A stretch of 64,000 bases of DNA from contig VBKF01000098.1 of the NCBI GenBank assembly GCA_005888095.1, positions 1 through 64,000 on the forward strand, in the 5' to 3' direction. Positions 34,374 through 42,370 of this stretch are shown piece by piece. The translations under genes were made by a program, and so were the position numbers. Source of the DNA: Deltaproteobacteria bacterium (GTDB lineage: Bacteria > Desulfobacterota > Binatia > DP-6). How positions within the stretch are numbered: the stretch's first letter is position 1; every line of letters begins with the position of its first letter. Under the pieces are notes generated by a model. It did no database searches. It had not been told where the DNA came from and saw only the letters and a list, made by a program, of their open reading frames with translations.

Positions 34374-34499
34374 CTACTCGACGTAGCCCAGGTCCTCGAG
34401 ACGCTTGCGGACCTCGGCCTCCTCCTCCTCGGTGTAACCGGCATCGTCGTGCGGCTCGGCCGGCTCCTTCTTGGGCTCCTCCGGGCGCCGCTCAGGCAT
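34374..34499 (-). CDS. 41-residue acidic peptide resembling an AlkP C-terminal tail
   Basis: Starts at ATG 34499, overlapping the CobW-gene stop by 8 bases, ends TAG 34374. The N-terminal half is charged and proline-rich (PERRPEEPKKEPAEP); the C-terminal half is EEEEAEVRKRLEDLGYVE. That end closely resembles the last residues of the phosphatase-family proteins in this window (RLTALGYLE at 26890 and RLRALGYVN at 28756). It may be a detached C-terminal tail of the enzyme at 35439, which lacks one. Whether it is translated is supported by the overlap but not proven. Confidence 0.5.
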   Translation of the reverse strand: MPERRPEEPKKEPAEPHDDAGYTEEEEAEVRKRLEDLGYVE

Positions 34500-35439
34500 G
34501 ACCCGTTCTCCTCTCCTCGTCGACCTCGCAGGCAGCCAGCCCGGCCTCGATCCGCTCGCGCAGGCCCTCGAGCCCCCGTCCGATGAAGACCGCCTGGCTC
34601 TCTCCGCCCGCCTCATCCAGCCGGATCCAGGTGATCTCGTGCCGGCCGCACGTGAAGTTGAAGAGCGCGTGCCAGTCGCGCCCGGCGAAACGCACGATGC
34701 CCTTCGCCCGGAGCACGCCGCGCGGCAGCCGCGTGAGGAACCGCTCGAACGCCTCCTGACGGAGGGGACGCGCGGAGCGGTAGACGAAGCTGCCGATGCC
34801 GTCGGCCTCGAGATGATTCGCCGGCTGCCGGGCGAGCGCGCGGTAGGTCGCCACGCCGGTGGCGAAGAGCACGTCGCTGTCGAGCGCCCCGCGCACCGTC
34901 GGGAAGCGCTCGGCCCGCGGGTTGAGCTTCGCGAGCCGCCGCTCGACGGCGGCGAGCGCGGCGCCGTCGACCAGGTCCGTCTTGTTCACGACCAGGAAGT
35001 CGGCCGCCTCGATCTGGGCGCGCGCGACGGCGGCCTCGGCGAGCTGGCGGCCCACGTTGGCCGCGTCGACGACGGTGATGATGCCGTCGAGCCCGAGGCC
35101 CGCGTTCTTCACGCGGTAGGCGAGCGGCTCGGGGTCGGCGAGGCCGGTCGATTCGATGATCACGAGGTGCGGCCGCGTGGTTTCGATGATCTCCTGGATG
35201 GCGAGGTCGAAGCGGTAGTCGTCGATCGAGCAACAGATGCAGCCGCTGGAGAGCTCGACCATCTTCTCGACGTTCGCGAGTCCGGTGATCACCTTGCCGT
35301 CGATCCCGACCTCGCCGATCTCGTTCATGATCACGGCGACGGGCTTGCCCCGAAGGCCGTGCGCCAGCACGTGCCCGAGGAGCGTCGTCTTCCCGCTGCC
35401 GAGGAAGCCGGTGAGGATGTCGACGGCAACCGTCCGCAT
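34492..35439 (-). CDS. CobW/CobN-type G3E GTPase, probable metal chaperone
   Basis: 315 residues. P-loop TGFLGSGKTTLL (residues 10-21), CICC metal-binding motif at C67/C69/C70 (SSGCICCSI), STGLADP and the G4 motif VVNKTDLVDG, then the CobW_C domain (RFAGRDWHALFNFTCGRHEI). Family members deliver zinc or other metals to metalloenzymes. Its start shares one base with the stop of an AlkP-superfamily enzyme and its stop overlaps a tail-like peptide, so a metal-delivery role for that enzyme is attractive, as inference. No Zur-like site was seen. Confidence 0.88.
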   Translation of the reverse strand: MRTVAVDILTGFLGSGKTTLLGHVLAHGLRGKPVAVIMNEIGEVGIDGKVITGLANVEKMVELSSGCICCSIDDYRFDLAIQEIIETTRPHLVIIESTGLADPEPLAYRVKNAGLGLDGIITVVDAANVGRQLAEAAVARAQIEAADFLVVNKTDLVDGAALAAVERRLAKLNPRAERFPTVRGALDSDVLFATGVATYRALARQPANHLEADGIGSFVYRSARPLRQEAFERFLTRLPRGVLRAKGIVRFAGRDWHALFNFTCGRHEITWIRLDEAGGESQAVFIGRGLEGLRERIEAGLAACEVDEERRTGHA

Positions 35440-36827
35440 CAGACCAGCGGGCGGCCCGCGAGCCCCTCGGGCACGGGCTGCCCGAGCAGGTGGAGCAGCG
35501 TCGGAGCGACGTCGTAGATCGAAACGTCCGGGAGCGCGCCGCGGAGCGGCGCCGGCGCCCCGGCCGTGGAGAGCACGAAGATGCCGTACCAGTCGTGGTT
35601 CGCCTCGTCGGGGCCGGTGTCGTTCTCGAAGGTGTGGATCCCGCCCGTGCCGACCGCGCCGACCGAGCGCCAGTCGAGGTCACCGAAGTAGACGATCAGG
35701 TCGGGCGCGACGCCGGTCACGCGGCGGTAGATGTCCTCGGGCCGGTAGGCCTTCGAGCCGATGTTGCGCCCCGCCGGGTCGGCGATCGCCTCGATGCCGG
35801 CGATGAGATCGGACCGCACCCGCTCGTAGTCCCCCGGGTCGATCGTCCCCGCCGGCTCGCGCCCGCGCACGTTCATGAAGAGCCGCCCGTAGTAGCCGCC
35901 GTCGCCCCAGGCGCGGGTGCGCGACCAGTCGATCGGCACGCGGGCGATGGGCGTCGGCTTGGTGGGCGTGGTCGAAAGCGTGAGATGGCCCTCGCGCATG
36001 AGCCACTCGTTGAAGCAGATGCCGCCGTCCATCTTCTTGGCACCGTGGTCCGAGACGACCGCGACCAGCGTCCCGGCCGGGCAGGCCGCGAGCAGCTCGG
36101 CGAGCTCGCGGTCGACGTACCGGTAGTAGTCGAGGATCGCCGACTCGAAGGGGTTGCCCGGCTCGTAGCGGTGGTGCGCTCGGTCCATGTAGCTCCAGAA
36201 GCCATGGTGGATGCGGTCGACCCCCATCTCGACCAGCATGCAGAAGTCCCACGCTCGCGTGCGCAGCAGGTGCTTGGCGAGCCCGAGATGCTTCGCGGTC
36301 TTCTCGTACACGCGCCGGAGGAGCCCCGACTTGTCCGTGGTGCGGAAGTCCTCGACGTCCAGGACATAGCCGTCGGTGACGCGCTCGACCTCGGCCTTCA
36401 GCCCCGGCGGGTAGGTGTACGCGCTCGCGCTCGACGGGGTGAGGAAGCAGCTCACCATCTCGCCGTTGAGCGGCGAGGGCGGATACGTCTGCGGCACGCC
36501 GAGCACGAGGCACCGGAGTCCCGCGCTACCGAGCCAGTCCCACAGGCGCGGCACCTTGACGAGCGCCGAGTTGGCGAACGCGTAGCCGTCGTAGGAGTGA
36601 TCCTTTCGATTGCGGAAGCCGTAGAAGCCGAGCTCGCCCGGGTCGTGGCTGGAGACCATCGCGGTCCAGGCCGGCACCGTGATGGGAGGGTTGGTCGAGA
36701 CGAGCCTCGCGTGTGCGCCGCGCGCGATCAGGTCCGCGATCGTCGGCAGCTCGTTCCGCCAGCGCTCGAACACGAGGGCCGGCGCCGCGGAGTCGAGCCC
36801 CACGACCAGCAGCTTCGAAAACGACAT
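35439..36827 (-). CDS. Alkaline phosphatase superfamily enzyme without its usual C-terminal tail
   Basis: 462 residues, no signal peptide visible. LLVVGLDSAAPALVF has the first metal ligand (D12), T50 in NPPITVPAWTAMVSS is the nucleophile position, VVSDHGAKKMDGGICFN and DEANHDWYGIFVLS carry further ligands. Phospholipid/glycan phosphotransfer or phosphodiester cleavage are possible roles. It ends at GRPLV, where relatives run on to an LGYL-type tail. The stop overlaps CobW, and a tail-like peptide follows CobW. The 222 bases upstream hold a repeat. Confidence 0.85.
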   Translation of the reverse strand: MSFSKLLVVGLDSAAPALVFERWRNELPTIADLIARGAHARLVSTNPPITVPAWTAMVSSHDPGELGFYGFRNRKDHSYDGYAFANSALVKVPRLWDWLGSAGLRCLVLGVPQTYPPSPLNGEMVSCFLTPSSASAYTYPPGLKAEVERVTDGYVLDVEDFRTTDKSGLLRRVYEKTAKHLGLAKHLLRTRAWDFCMLVEMGVDRIHHGFWSYMDRAHHRYEPGNPFESAILDYYRYVDRELAELLAACPAGTLVAVVSDHGAKKMDGGICFNEWLMREGHLTLSTTPTKPTPIARVPIDWSRTRAWGDGGYYGRLFMNVRGREPAGTIDPGDYERVRSDLIAGIEAIADPAGRNIGSKAYRPEDIYRRVTGVAPDLIVYFGDLDWRSVGAVGTGGIHTFENDTGPDEANHDWYGIFVLSTAGAPAPLRGALPDVSIYDVAPTLLHLLGQPVPEGLAGRPLV

Positions 36828-36944
36828 GAGAGCGCGGCCCGACGTCTAGCCAAGATCATCCGCGGTCGCAAATCGGGCCGCCAGCCGAGCCGGGCGCCCC
36901 CGCTCCCGCGCACGAGGCCTCGGGTTGTAGAAGCTCGACTCGAG

Positions 36945-37049
36945 ATGGAATCTCCGCGCGCGCCGCGCGCGCGGCCGAGCGCAGCGAGCGGGGAGTGAGG
37001 ACCCGGCGGGCTTTGCCCGCCGGGGCGAGGGGCGGAGCCCCTCGCTGAT
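36945..37049. repeat. 105-bp hairpin-rich repeat, copy A
   Basis: Matches 59304-59408 at 101 of 105 positions in the same orientation. It contains a perfect 10-bp hairpin CCCGGCGGGC (37002-37011) with TTT loop and GCCCGCCGGG (37015-37024), and CGAGGGGC (37026-37033) with GGA loop and GCCCCTCG (37037-37044), plus an alternating GC stretch. It ends one base before the flippase stop codon. Similarity fades over another 13 bases upstream of 36945. Confidence 0.85.
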
Positions 37050-38384
37050 CTAATCCGCCGGCGCAGGCGCGAGGCCGCGCATGCGCGCCGCGAGCTGCCG
37101 ATAGCCGTCGAGGTCGGCGCGGCCGATGAAGAGCGTCTTGGCGATGCCGTACCCGGACTCGCGGGCGAACACGACGAGCAGGATGAGCGCGGCGGTGCTG
37201 TACGAGACCGCGGTGGAGACGGCGGCGCCCGCGATGCCCCAGCGGGGAATCAGGACCCAGTTGAGCCCGACGTTGATGGCGAGCGCGGCCCCGGCGGCGA
37301 CGATGTTGACCTCCTGGCGGTTCCGGCTCGTGAAGTTCCGCGTGAGGATCAGGTAGAGCGAGATCATGACGATGCCCGGCAGCATGAGCCGCATCGGCAG
37401 GACCGCGGCGGCGTACCGCTCGCCGAACAGCAGCCGGATGGCGAGGCCGCCGAAGAGCTCGTAGCCGAGCGCGACGAGCACCGTGATGAAGAGCGTGTGC
37501 CGGCAGACGGCGGAGGTCTGCGCGTGCGCGTCGCGCTCGCCCGCGGCCGCGAGCCGCGGATAGAGCACGGTGCCGGTGGCGTCCGAGATGCGGAGCAGCA
37601 GCAGCGCCAGGTTGGTGGCGACGGCGTAGAAGCCCACCTGCACCGGGTCGAGCAGGAAGCCGATCATGTACTGATCGATCCGGAAGTGCAGCGTCGAGGC
37701 GAGCGTCTGGAGATACGACTTGCTGCCGAACGTCATCATGTCGCGCGCCAGCTCCGGGCGCCACGTGAGTCTGAGCGGCGCCGTGCGGTGGACGCGCAGG
37801 GCGAGCCACACGGTCACGCCGACGACGACGAGCGTCTGGATGACGATCGCGCCGGCGAGGCCGGTGCGCAGCCAGACCAGCGCGATCGCCATGCCGACCA
37901 GGCCCAGCACCGTCGGCGCCACCTGCTGGAAGTTGTACTCCCGGAAGCGCTCCTCGGCCTGCAGCACGGCGGAGAAGAAGCCCTGCAGCAGCACGAAGGG
38001 CAGCAGCACCAGCACGGGGATCACGGTGATCGGCGGCGCCCCCTTGAGGAAGTGCGCGAGGAGCCATCCGCGGGCGAGATAGCACGCCAGCGCGAGGCCG
38101 CCGCCGAGTCCGAACGCCAGCCAGAGCGAGTGCGAGGCGACGTCGGACCCTGACGCGCCGCGCCGCCGCATGAAGTACACGTTGGCCTGCGGGATGCCGA
38201 GCTTCACGAAGTTCGAGAGCGTGATCGGCAGCAGGGTCAAGAGCTGATAGAGCCCGCGGTCGTGCGGACCGAGCATGCGGGCCGTGATGACGCTCGTGCC
38301 GACGCCGAGACCGGTCGCCAGCATCTGCGCGCCGAAGACCCCGGCCGAGTCGCGAACGAATCGCCCGACGCGCGGCTCAGCCAT
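37050..38384 (-). CDS. Oligosaccharide flippase (Wzx/MATE-like)
   Basis: 444 residues with about twelve to fourteen membrane helices of the polysaccharide_synt family. The N-terminus GVFGAQMLATGLGVGTSVITARML and the middle YMIGFLLDPVQVGFYAVATNLA are typical of Wzx. It would flip lipid-linked repeat units outwards for polymerisation. The stop abuts the 105-bp repeat and the start overlaps the membrane glycosyltransferase by 8 bases. Confidence 0.9.
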   Translation of the reverse strand: MAEPRVGRFVRDSAGVFGAQMLATGLGVGTSVITARMLGPHDRGLYQLLTLLPITLSNFVKLGIPQANVYFMRRRGASGSDVASHSLWLAFGLGGGLALACYLARGWLLAHFLKGAPPITVIPVLVLLPFVLLQGFFSAVLQAEERFREYNFQQVAPTVLGLVGMAIALVWLRTGLAGAIVIQTLVVVGVTVWLALRVHRTAPLRLTWRPELARDMMTFGSKSYLQTLASTLHFRIDQYMIGFLLDPVQVGFYAVATNLALLLLRISDATGTVLYPRLAAAGERDAHAQTSAVCRHTLFITVLVALGYELFGGLAIRLLFGERYAAAVLPMRLMLPGIVMISLYLILTRNFTSRNRQEVNIVAAGAALAINVGLNWVLIPRWGIAGAAVSTAVSYSTAALILLVVFARESGYGIAKTLFIGRADLDGYRQLAARMRGLAPAPAD

Positions 38385-40272
38385 CGATCTGCTCGCCGAG
38401 CGGTGCGGAGGCGCGAGCCGCCCGCAGCGCGTAGAGACCGTACTCGCCCTCGCGCAGCACCGGCTCGCACTCGCCGCTGATGAAGGCCTGCCACAGCCGC
38501 CCGACGGCCGCCTCGAACGGGTCGCCGGCAGCGGCGAACGCCGAGAGGTCGACCGCCACGTGGCTCACGCCGAGCCCGCGGGCCGTGTCGGCGAGCGCCG
38601 CCGCCGAGTCGATGGTGCGGTAGTCGATGAGACCCTGCTCCAGGTAGCTCGCGAGGACGAACGGCCGCTCGATGTAGTAGGGATGGGGAATCTTCTCGAG
38701 CACGAGCACCCGTCCCGCCGGCGGCACGGCGACGTTGGCCCGCTCCCAGAAGGCGTAGCGCGGCGAGTAGCGGCGGAGGAACTCCTCGGGCGCGAGGCGG
38801 CCGACGGCCACGCGCAGCTGATCGGGCCAGAGCGTGCCCAGGTAGCGGCCGATGAGCGTCAGGTTGCCGGCGATCGTGAGCGCGACGACGGCCGCCGCCA
38901 GCCGGCGCCCGAGCAGCGTCGAGGCCGCCGGGACGGCGGCGGCCAGCACGAGGGCGATGCCCGGCAGCACGTACCGGGGATGTGCCCAGGCGCCGGTGGA
39001 GACGATCGCGGCGTACGCGAACCCGATGCCGGCCACGGCGAGCGCCTGCGCGCGCCGCCGCCGCACGAGCAGCAGGGCCGGGACGAAGGCCAGCATGAAG
39101 GGGCTGACGTCGAGCGTGGCGCGCGCCGCGTTCTCGAACGAGTCGGGGTGCATGGTGAGGTCCCAGGGGAAGCGCGCCACGGCGAGGCCGGCATACGGCT
39201 CGCCGTCGCGGCGCGCCGCGTAGATCGACTGGTACTGGCGGTAGTAGTCGGCGAGGTACTCGCCCGCCGCCGGGCTCCAATGGCGCCCGCCGAGGAGCCG
39301 GTAGCCGAAGGGGTAGATCGGGTTGCCGGTGTCGACCGCGTTGCGCACGTAGCAGGGGCTGGCGGCGAGGAGTGCGGGCAGGCCGAAGCCGATCACCAGG
39401 GCGGCCGCGCGCCCGGGCGGGACGGTCCGGCGGAGCAGGAGACCCGCGAGGGCGAGGCCCAGGAGCGCGGGCACGAGGAGGCCCATCACCTTGCTCGCGC
39501 CGGCGAGCCCCGCCATGAGGCCCGCGCGGCGCACGTCGGCGGCGCGGCCGCTGGCCGTCCAGTCGAAGAGGGCCGCCATGGCGAGGGCGGCGTAGAGCAC
39601 GACCGGCAAGTCCGAGCCGGCGTGCGTCATCATCGACCAGGTGATGGGCAGCGTGAAGAACAGGGCGCCCGCGGCCGGCCCGCACTCCGCACCGAGGTGA
39701 CGGCGGGCGAGCGTGCCGAGCGCGATCCCGGTGAGCACGCCGAAGGCACCGTTCAGGAAGCGCGCGAGCGCGCCGCCGGAGAGCGCAAAGCCGATCGCGA
39801 AGACGAAGTTCTGCAGGAACTGCATCTGGCCCCAGAAGCTCCAGGGCGTCGGCACGAGCCCTCCCGCGGCGGCGTAGAGCCGGGGGTAGGCGAGCTGGTA
39901 CTTCGTCTGATCGCCGCCCACCGGCGGCGCCACCATGGCGAGCGATTCGGCGAGCAGGAGGGCGCCGCACACGGCGAGGAACGGCCACGCCGCCCGCACC
40001 CGCGTCCGGTCGACGGCGCGGAGCGCCCGGGCCAGGTCCTTGCGGCCGAGGACGACGGCCGCCAGGCCCACGAGCGCGATCGGCACCGGGCGGAGCACGT
40101 CGAGCTCGGCGAGGCCGAGCCCGACCGTCGCCACCATGCCGAGACCCACCGCCACGCCGGGGACGAGCCACTCCGCCTCCTCGGCGGGCAGCGCCGCGAG
40201 CGCCCGCAGGCAGACGAGCCCGCCAGCGGCGGCGGCGACCAGGACGAGCGCGAGGAGCCCGAGGTCGATCAT
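38377..40272 (-). CDS. Integral membrane glycosyltransferase/protein (GT39/ArnT-like)
   Basis: 631 residues with about twelve membrane helices. The first loop contains GGDQTKYQLAYPRLY with an acidic residue expected for a GT-C acceptor site, and SPCYVRNAVDTGNPIYPFGY is a conserved dolichol-phosphate-mannose mannosyltransferase-like loop. GT-C enzymes use lipid-linked sugar donors at the periplasmic face. The soluble C-terminus from about 530 is periplasmic. The GT2 enzyme at 41513 could make its polyprenyl-phosphate donor. ATG 40272 overlaps the tiny ORF before it as ATGA. Confidence 0.8.
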   Translation of the reverse strand: MIDLGLLALVLVAAAAGGLVCLRALAALPAEEAEWLVPGVAVGLGMVATVGLGLAELDVLRPVPIALVGLAAVVLGRKDLARALRAVDRTRVRAAWPFLAVCGALLLAESLAMVAPPVGGDQTKYQLAYPRLYAAAGGLVPTPWSFWGQMQFLQNFVFAIGFALSGGALARFLNGAFGVLTGIALGTLARRHLGAECGPAAGALFFTLPITWSMMTHAGSDLPVVLYAALAMAALFDWTASGRAADVRRAGLMAGLAGASKVMGLLVPALLGLALAGLLLRRTVPPGRAAALVIGFGLPALLAASPCYVRNAVDTGNPIYPFGYRLLGGRHWSPAAGEYLADYYRQYQSIYAARRDGEPYAGLAVARFPWDLTMHPDSFENAARATLDVSPFMLAFVPALLLVRRRRAQALAVAGIGFAYAAIVSTGAWAHPRYVLPGIALVLAAAVPAASTLLGRRLAAAVVALTIAGNLTLIGRYLGTLWPDQLRVAVGRLAPEEFLRRYSPRYAFWERANVAVPPAGRVLVLEKIPHPYYIERPFVLASYLEQGLIDYRTIDSAAALADTARGLGVSHVAVDLSAFAAAGDPFEAAVGRLWQAFISGECEPVLREGEYGLYALRAARASAPLGEQIDG

Positions 40273-40430
40273 CGGGTGCTCAGGACGCCGAGGTAGCCGA
40301 GCCAGTAGACGAGGTAGACGAGGCCCGCCCAGGCGCCGAGGACGAGGCGCAGCGTGTGCCGCGCCGAGGCGGGCGCCGCCGCCCGGGCCTCAAAAGACGA
40401 AGGGAACGATACGCTTGGTTCGAGCTGCAT
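40269..40430 (-). CDS. 53-residue one-helix membrane protein, tentative
   Basis: Starts at ATG 40430, inside the 3' end of the methyltransferase gene (41-base overlap), and ends TGA overlapping the next ATG by 4 bases. The product begins MQLEPSVSFPSSF and has one hydrophobic helix (LRLVLGAWAGLVYLVYWLGY) before ending VLSTR. The exact ATGA junction and the helix favour a real gene, while the long overlap with the preceding gene counts against it. No family recognised. Confidence 0.45.
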   Translation of the reverse strand: MQLEPSVSFPSSFEARAAAPASARHTLRLVLGAWAGLVYLVYWLGYLGVLSTR

Positions 40431-40938
40431 AGCGCCAATACTCGGGAAAGGTGCGCGCCAGCGCGTCGTCTTCGAGCTTCACCCGGAGGGCGAGCACGAG
40501 GACGGCGAGCGGGACGAGTACGAGGATCCACCGGCAACCGAGCGTGAGCGGGGCGCCCACGGCGATCGCCGCCTGCGCGAGGTACATGGGGTGCCGGAGG
40601 CAGCGGTACGGGCCCTGGGTGACGAGCGGGACGCCGGCGCGCGGTTCGATGAAGGGTGAGAGCGCGTCGCCGAGCGCGCGCCCCGCCAGCCGATAGCCGA
40701 GCACCCCGAGCGCGAAGCAGACGGCGCCGGGTGCCCGCCCGGTCTCCGCGCCGCCCGCGAGCGCGCGCTCGAGCGGCGCGCCGGCGAGGAGGGCGTAGAA
40801 GAGCAGGTGGTGCAGGTTGACGAGCCAGATCGGCTCCCCGGGCGTCGCCCGCGCGGGCTCGACCGGCGGCGCTCCGGGGTGACGCACCCGCACCAGGAGC
40901 GCGCCCAGCAGGCCCGCATATACGGCACCCCAGATCAC
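40390..40938 (-). CDS. Isoprenylcysteine carboxyl methyltransferase-family membrane protein
   Basis: 182 residues from GTG 40938, overlapping the hydrolase stop as GTGA. Five membrane segments, then the cofactor-binding QGPYRCLRHPMYLAQAAIAVG and the C-terminal EDDALARTFPEYWRYAARTKRIVP, typical of the ICMT/PEMT-like membrane methyltransferases found in many EPS loci. It probably methylates a lipid or glycan carrier; the target is unknown. Confidence 0.85.
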   Translation of the reverse strand: MIWGAVYAGLLGALLVRVRHPGAPPVEPARATPGEPIWLVNLHHLLFYALLAGAPLERALAGGAETGRAPGAVCFALGVLGYRLAGRALGDALSPFIEPRAGVPLVTQGPYRCLRHPMYLAQAAIAVGAPLTLGCRWILVLVPLAVLVLALRVKLEDDALARTFPEYWRYAARTKRIVPFVF

Positions 40939-41507
40939 GACGCCTCGCGCACCTCCCCGGCCGCCTCGCGCCGGAGGCCGTGCACGAGGGCGACGGTCGC
41001 CGCCAGGCACGCGAGCTGCCGCCCCCACACCCCGAGCGCCTGCGGCGTCAGCAGGCTCGCGACGAATGCGGCGCGCCCCGAGGAATCGATGATCACCCCG
41101 TCGAGCACCGGGGTCGGAGCGAGGTAGTACGCACCGGAGAGCGGCCAGAGGAACCGCCCCCCGTAGGGCGGGACGGCGTCGACGGTGAGGTAGTCGAGCA
41201 GGAGGTGCGAGGCGTAGAGCAGCGCGGCCCAGGCGGCGGCGCGCACCACGACCGCCCGCCGGCGGCCGCCGAACCCGGCCGCGAGCGCCACCGCCGCGCC
41301 CACCGCCCCCACCGCCGCCAGCGTGTGGGTCACGCCGCGATGATAGGCGCCGGCGTGGCCCATGACGAGGCCGGGCAGGAAGTCGAGGTCGGGCCCGTTG
41401 GCGAGGGCCACCGCCGCGAGGAGCAGCGCCGGGCGGTGCGGGCCCGGCGACCGGACGACCTCGTAGCCGAGGTAGCCGGCGGTGGTGTGGGCGAAGGTGA
41501 GCGCCAT
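40935..41507 (-). CDS. Membrane-bound metal-dependent hydrolase (YdjM/DUF457 family)
   Basis: 190 residues with an N-terminal MALTFAHTTAGYLGYE, HRGVTHTLAAVGAV and LLYASHLLLDYLTVDAVPPYGGRFLWPLS, the His/Asp pattern of the YdjM/DUF457 family with four helices. These proteins are common in EPS and envelope operons but their reaction is unproven. The ATG at 41507 lies 5 bases after the GT2 stop. Confidence 0.83.
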   Translation of the reverse strand: MALTFAHTTAGYLGYEVVRSPGPHRPALLLAAVALANGPDLDFLPGLVMGHAGAYHRGVTHTLAAVGAVGAAVALAAGFGGRRRAVVVRAAAWAALLYASHLLLDYLTVDAVPPYGGRFLWPLSGAYYLAPTPVLDGVIIDSSGRAAFVASLLTPQALGVWGRQLACLAATVALVHGLRREAAGEVREAS

Positions 41508-41512
41508 GCGCC

Positions 41513-42283
41513 TCAGGACGCGCCTTCGGCGGGCGCGCGCGCGATGGGCGCCTCGGCGCCCTCGGCGGGCCGCGGCAGCGCCGTGACCACGGCCGCGCGC
41601 CGGCGGCGGCCGAGGACCAGGCGCATGCGGACGAGGAAGAAGAGGTTGCCGAACCCGTCCCGCCAGATGTTCAGCTTGCTCGTGCCGATCCGCTCCCCGT
41701 AGTAGATCGGCATCTCGAGACAGCGCAGCTCCGGATGTGTGAAGGCGAGGATCTTGAGCTCCTCGGAGAGCGCCATGCTGTCGCTTCGCGGCCCGATCTT
41801 GCGCAGGACCTCGCGGCGGAAGACCCACATCCCCGACTGCGAGTCGATGATGAACTTGAAGAAGAGGCACATCATCGCCCCGGAGAGGATGGCGTTGCCG
41901 AGCAGGCGGATCGGGCTCTTCGCCTGCCCGCTGCGCGAGTACCAGCGCCGGGCGGTGATGAAGTCGAGCTTCTCCTCGACCAGCACGTAGAGGAGCAGCG
42001 GGATCGAGTCGGGCGGGTAGGTGCCGTCTCCGTCCATGGTGACGACGATGTCGCCGCGCGCCGCCGCGAAGCCGGTCTTGTAGGCCCGCCCGTAGCCCTT
42101 CCGTCCCTCGAAGACGACGCGCGCCCCGAGCTCGCGCGCGACCGCCGCCGTGCGGTCGGTCGAGGCGTTGTCCACCACGAGGACCTCGTCGACGAGGGCC
42201 GGCATCTGCGCCAGCACGGCGCGGATGCCTTCCTCCTCGTTGTGGCACGGGATGACGACCGAGATGCGATTGCCGCGATACAT
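41513..42283 (-). CDS. Glycosyltransferase family 2 (DPM1-like)
   Basis: 256 residues. SVVIPCHNEEEGIRAVL, DEVLVVDNASTDRTAAVA, VTMDGDGTYPPDSI (the DxD metal site) and a late SGMWVFRREVLRKI are GT-A fold, dolichyl-phosphate-mannose synthase-like features. It could load a sugar onto a polyprenyl phosphate for the GT-C enzyme at 38377. No C-terminal membrane segment is present, unlike many bacterial relatives. A strong AGGAGG lies a few bases upstream. Confidence 0.9.
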   Translation of the reverse strand: MYRGNRISVVIPCHNEEEGIRAVLAQMPALVDEVLVVDNASTDRTAAVARELGARVVFEGRKGYGRAYKTGFAAARGDIVVTMDGDGTYPPDSIPLLLYVLVEEKLDFITARRWYSRSGQAKSPIRLLGNAILSGAMMCLFFKFIIDSQSGMWVFRREVLRKIGPRSDSMALSEELKILAFTHPELRCLEMPIYYGERIGTSKLNIWRDGFGNLFFLVRMRLVLGRRRRAAVVTALPRPAEGAEAPIARAPAEGAS

Positions 42284-42288
42284 GCGGA

Positions 42289-42310
42289 CCTCCTCCGTCG
42301 AGACCGACGG
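42289..42310 (-). promoter_or_regulatory. Hairpin immediately upstream of a strong ribosome binding site
   Basis: CCGTCG (42295-42300) and CGACGG (42305-42310) form a short stem with a 4-base loop, directly followed on the minus strand by AGGAGG (42289-42294) and the GT2 start at 42283. A hairpin touching the ribosome binding site could tune translation, but it is small and of uncertain significance. Confidence 0.3.
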
Positions 42311-42370
42311 GAAAAGGGTTGCGGGAATGCCGGCGGCCGGGGGCGCGCGGGTGCCGGAGGCGAGCGCGCG

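Noticed and set aside
34374-34499. The 41-residue peptide as a lasso or other RiPP precursor for the Cys-less AsnB protein
   Set aside because: There is no leader/core pattern, no RRE protein and no leader peptidase nearby, and its end matches AlkP tails instead.
36945-37049. Short ORF beginning MESPRAPRARPS repeated at both copies of the 105-bp element
   Set aside because: It is the same repeat read in one frame, with no ribosome binding site and only GC-bias composition.
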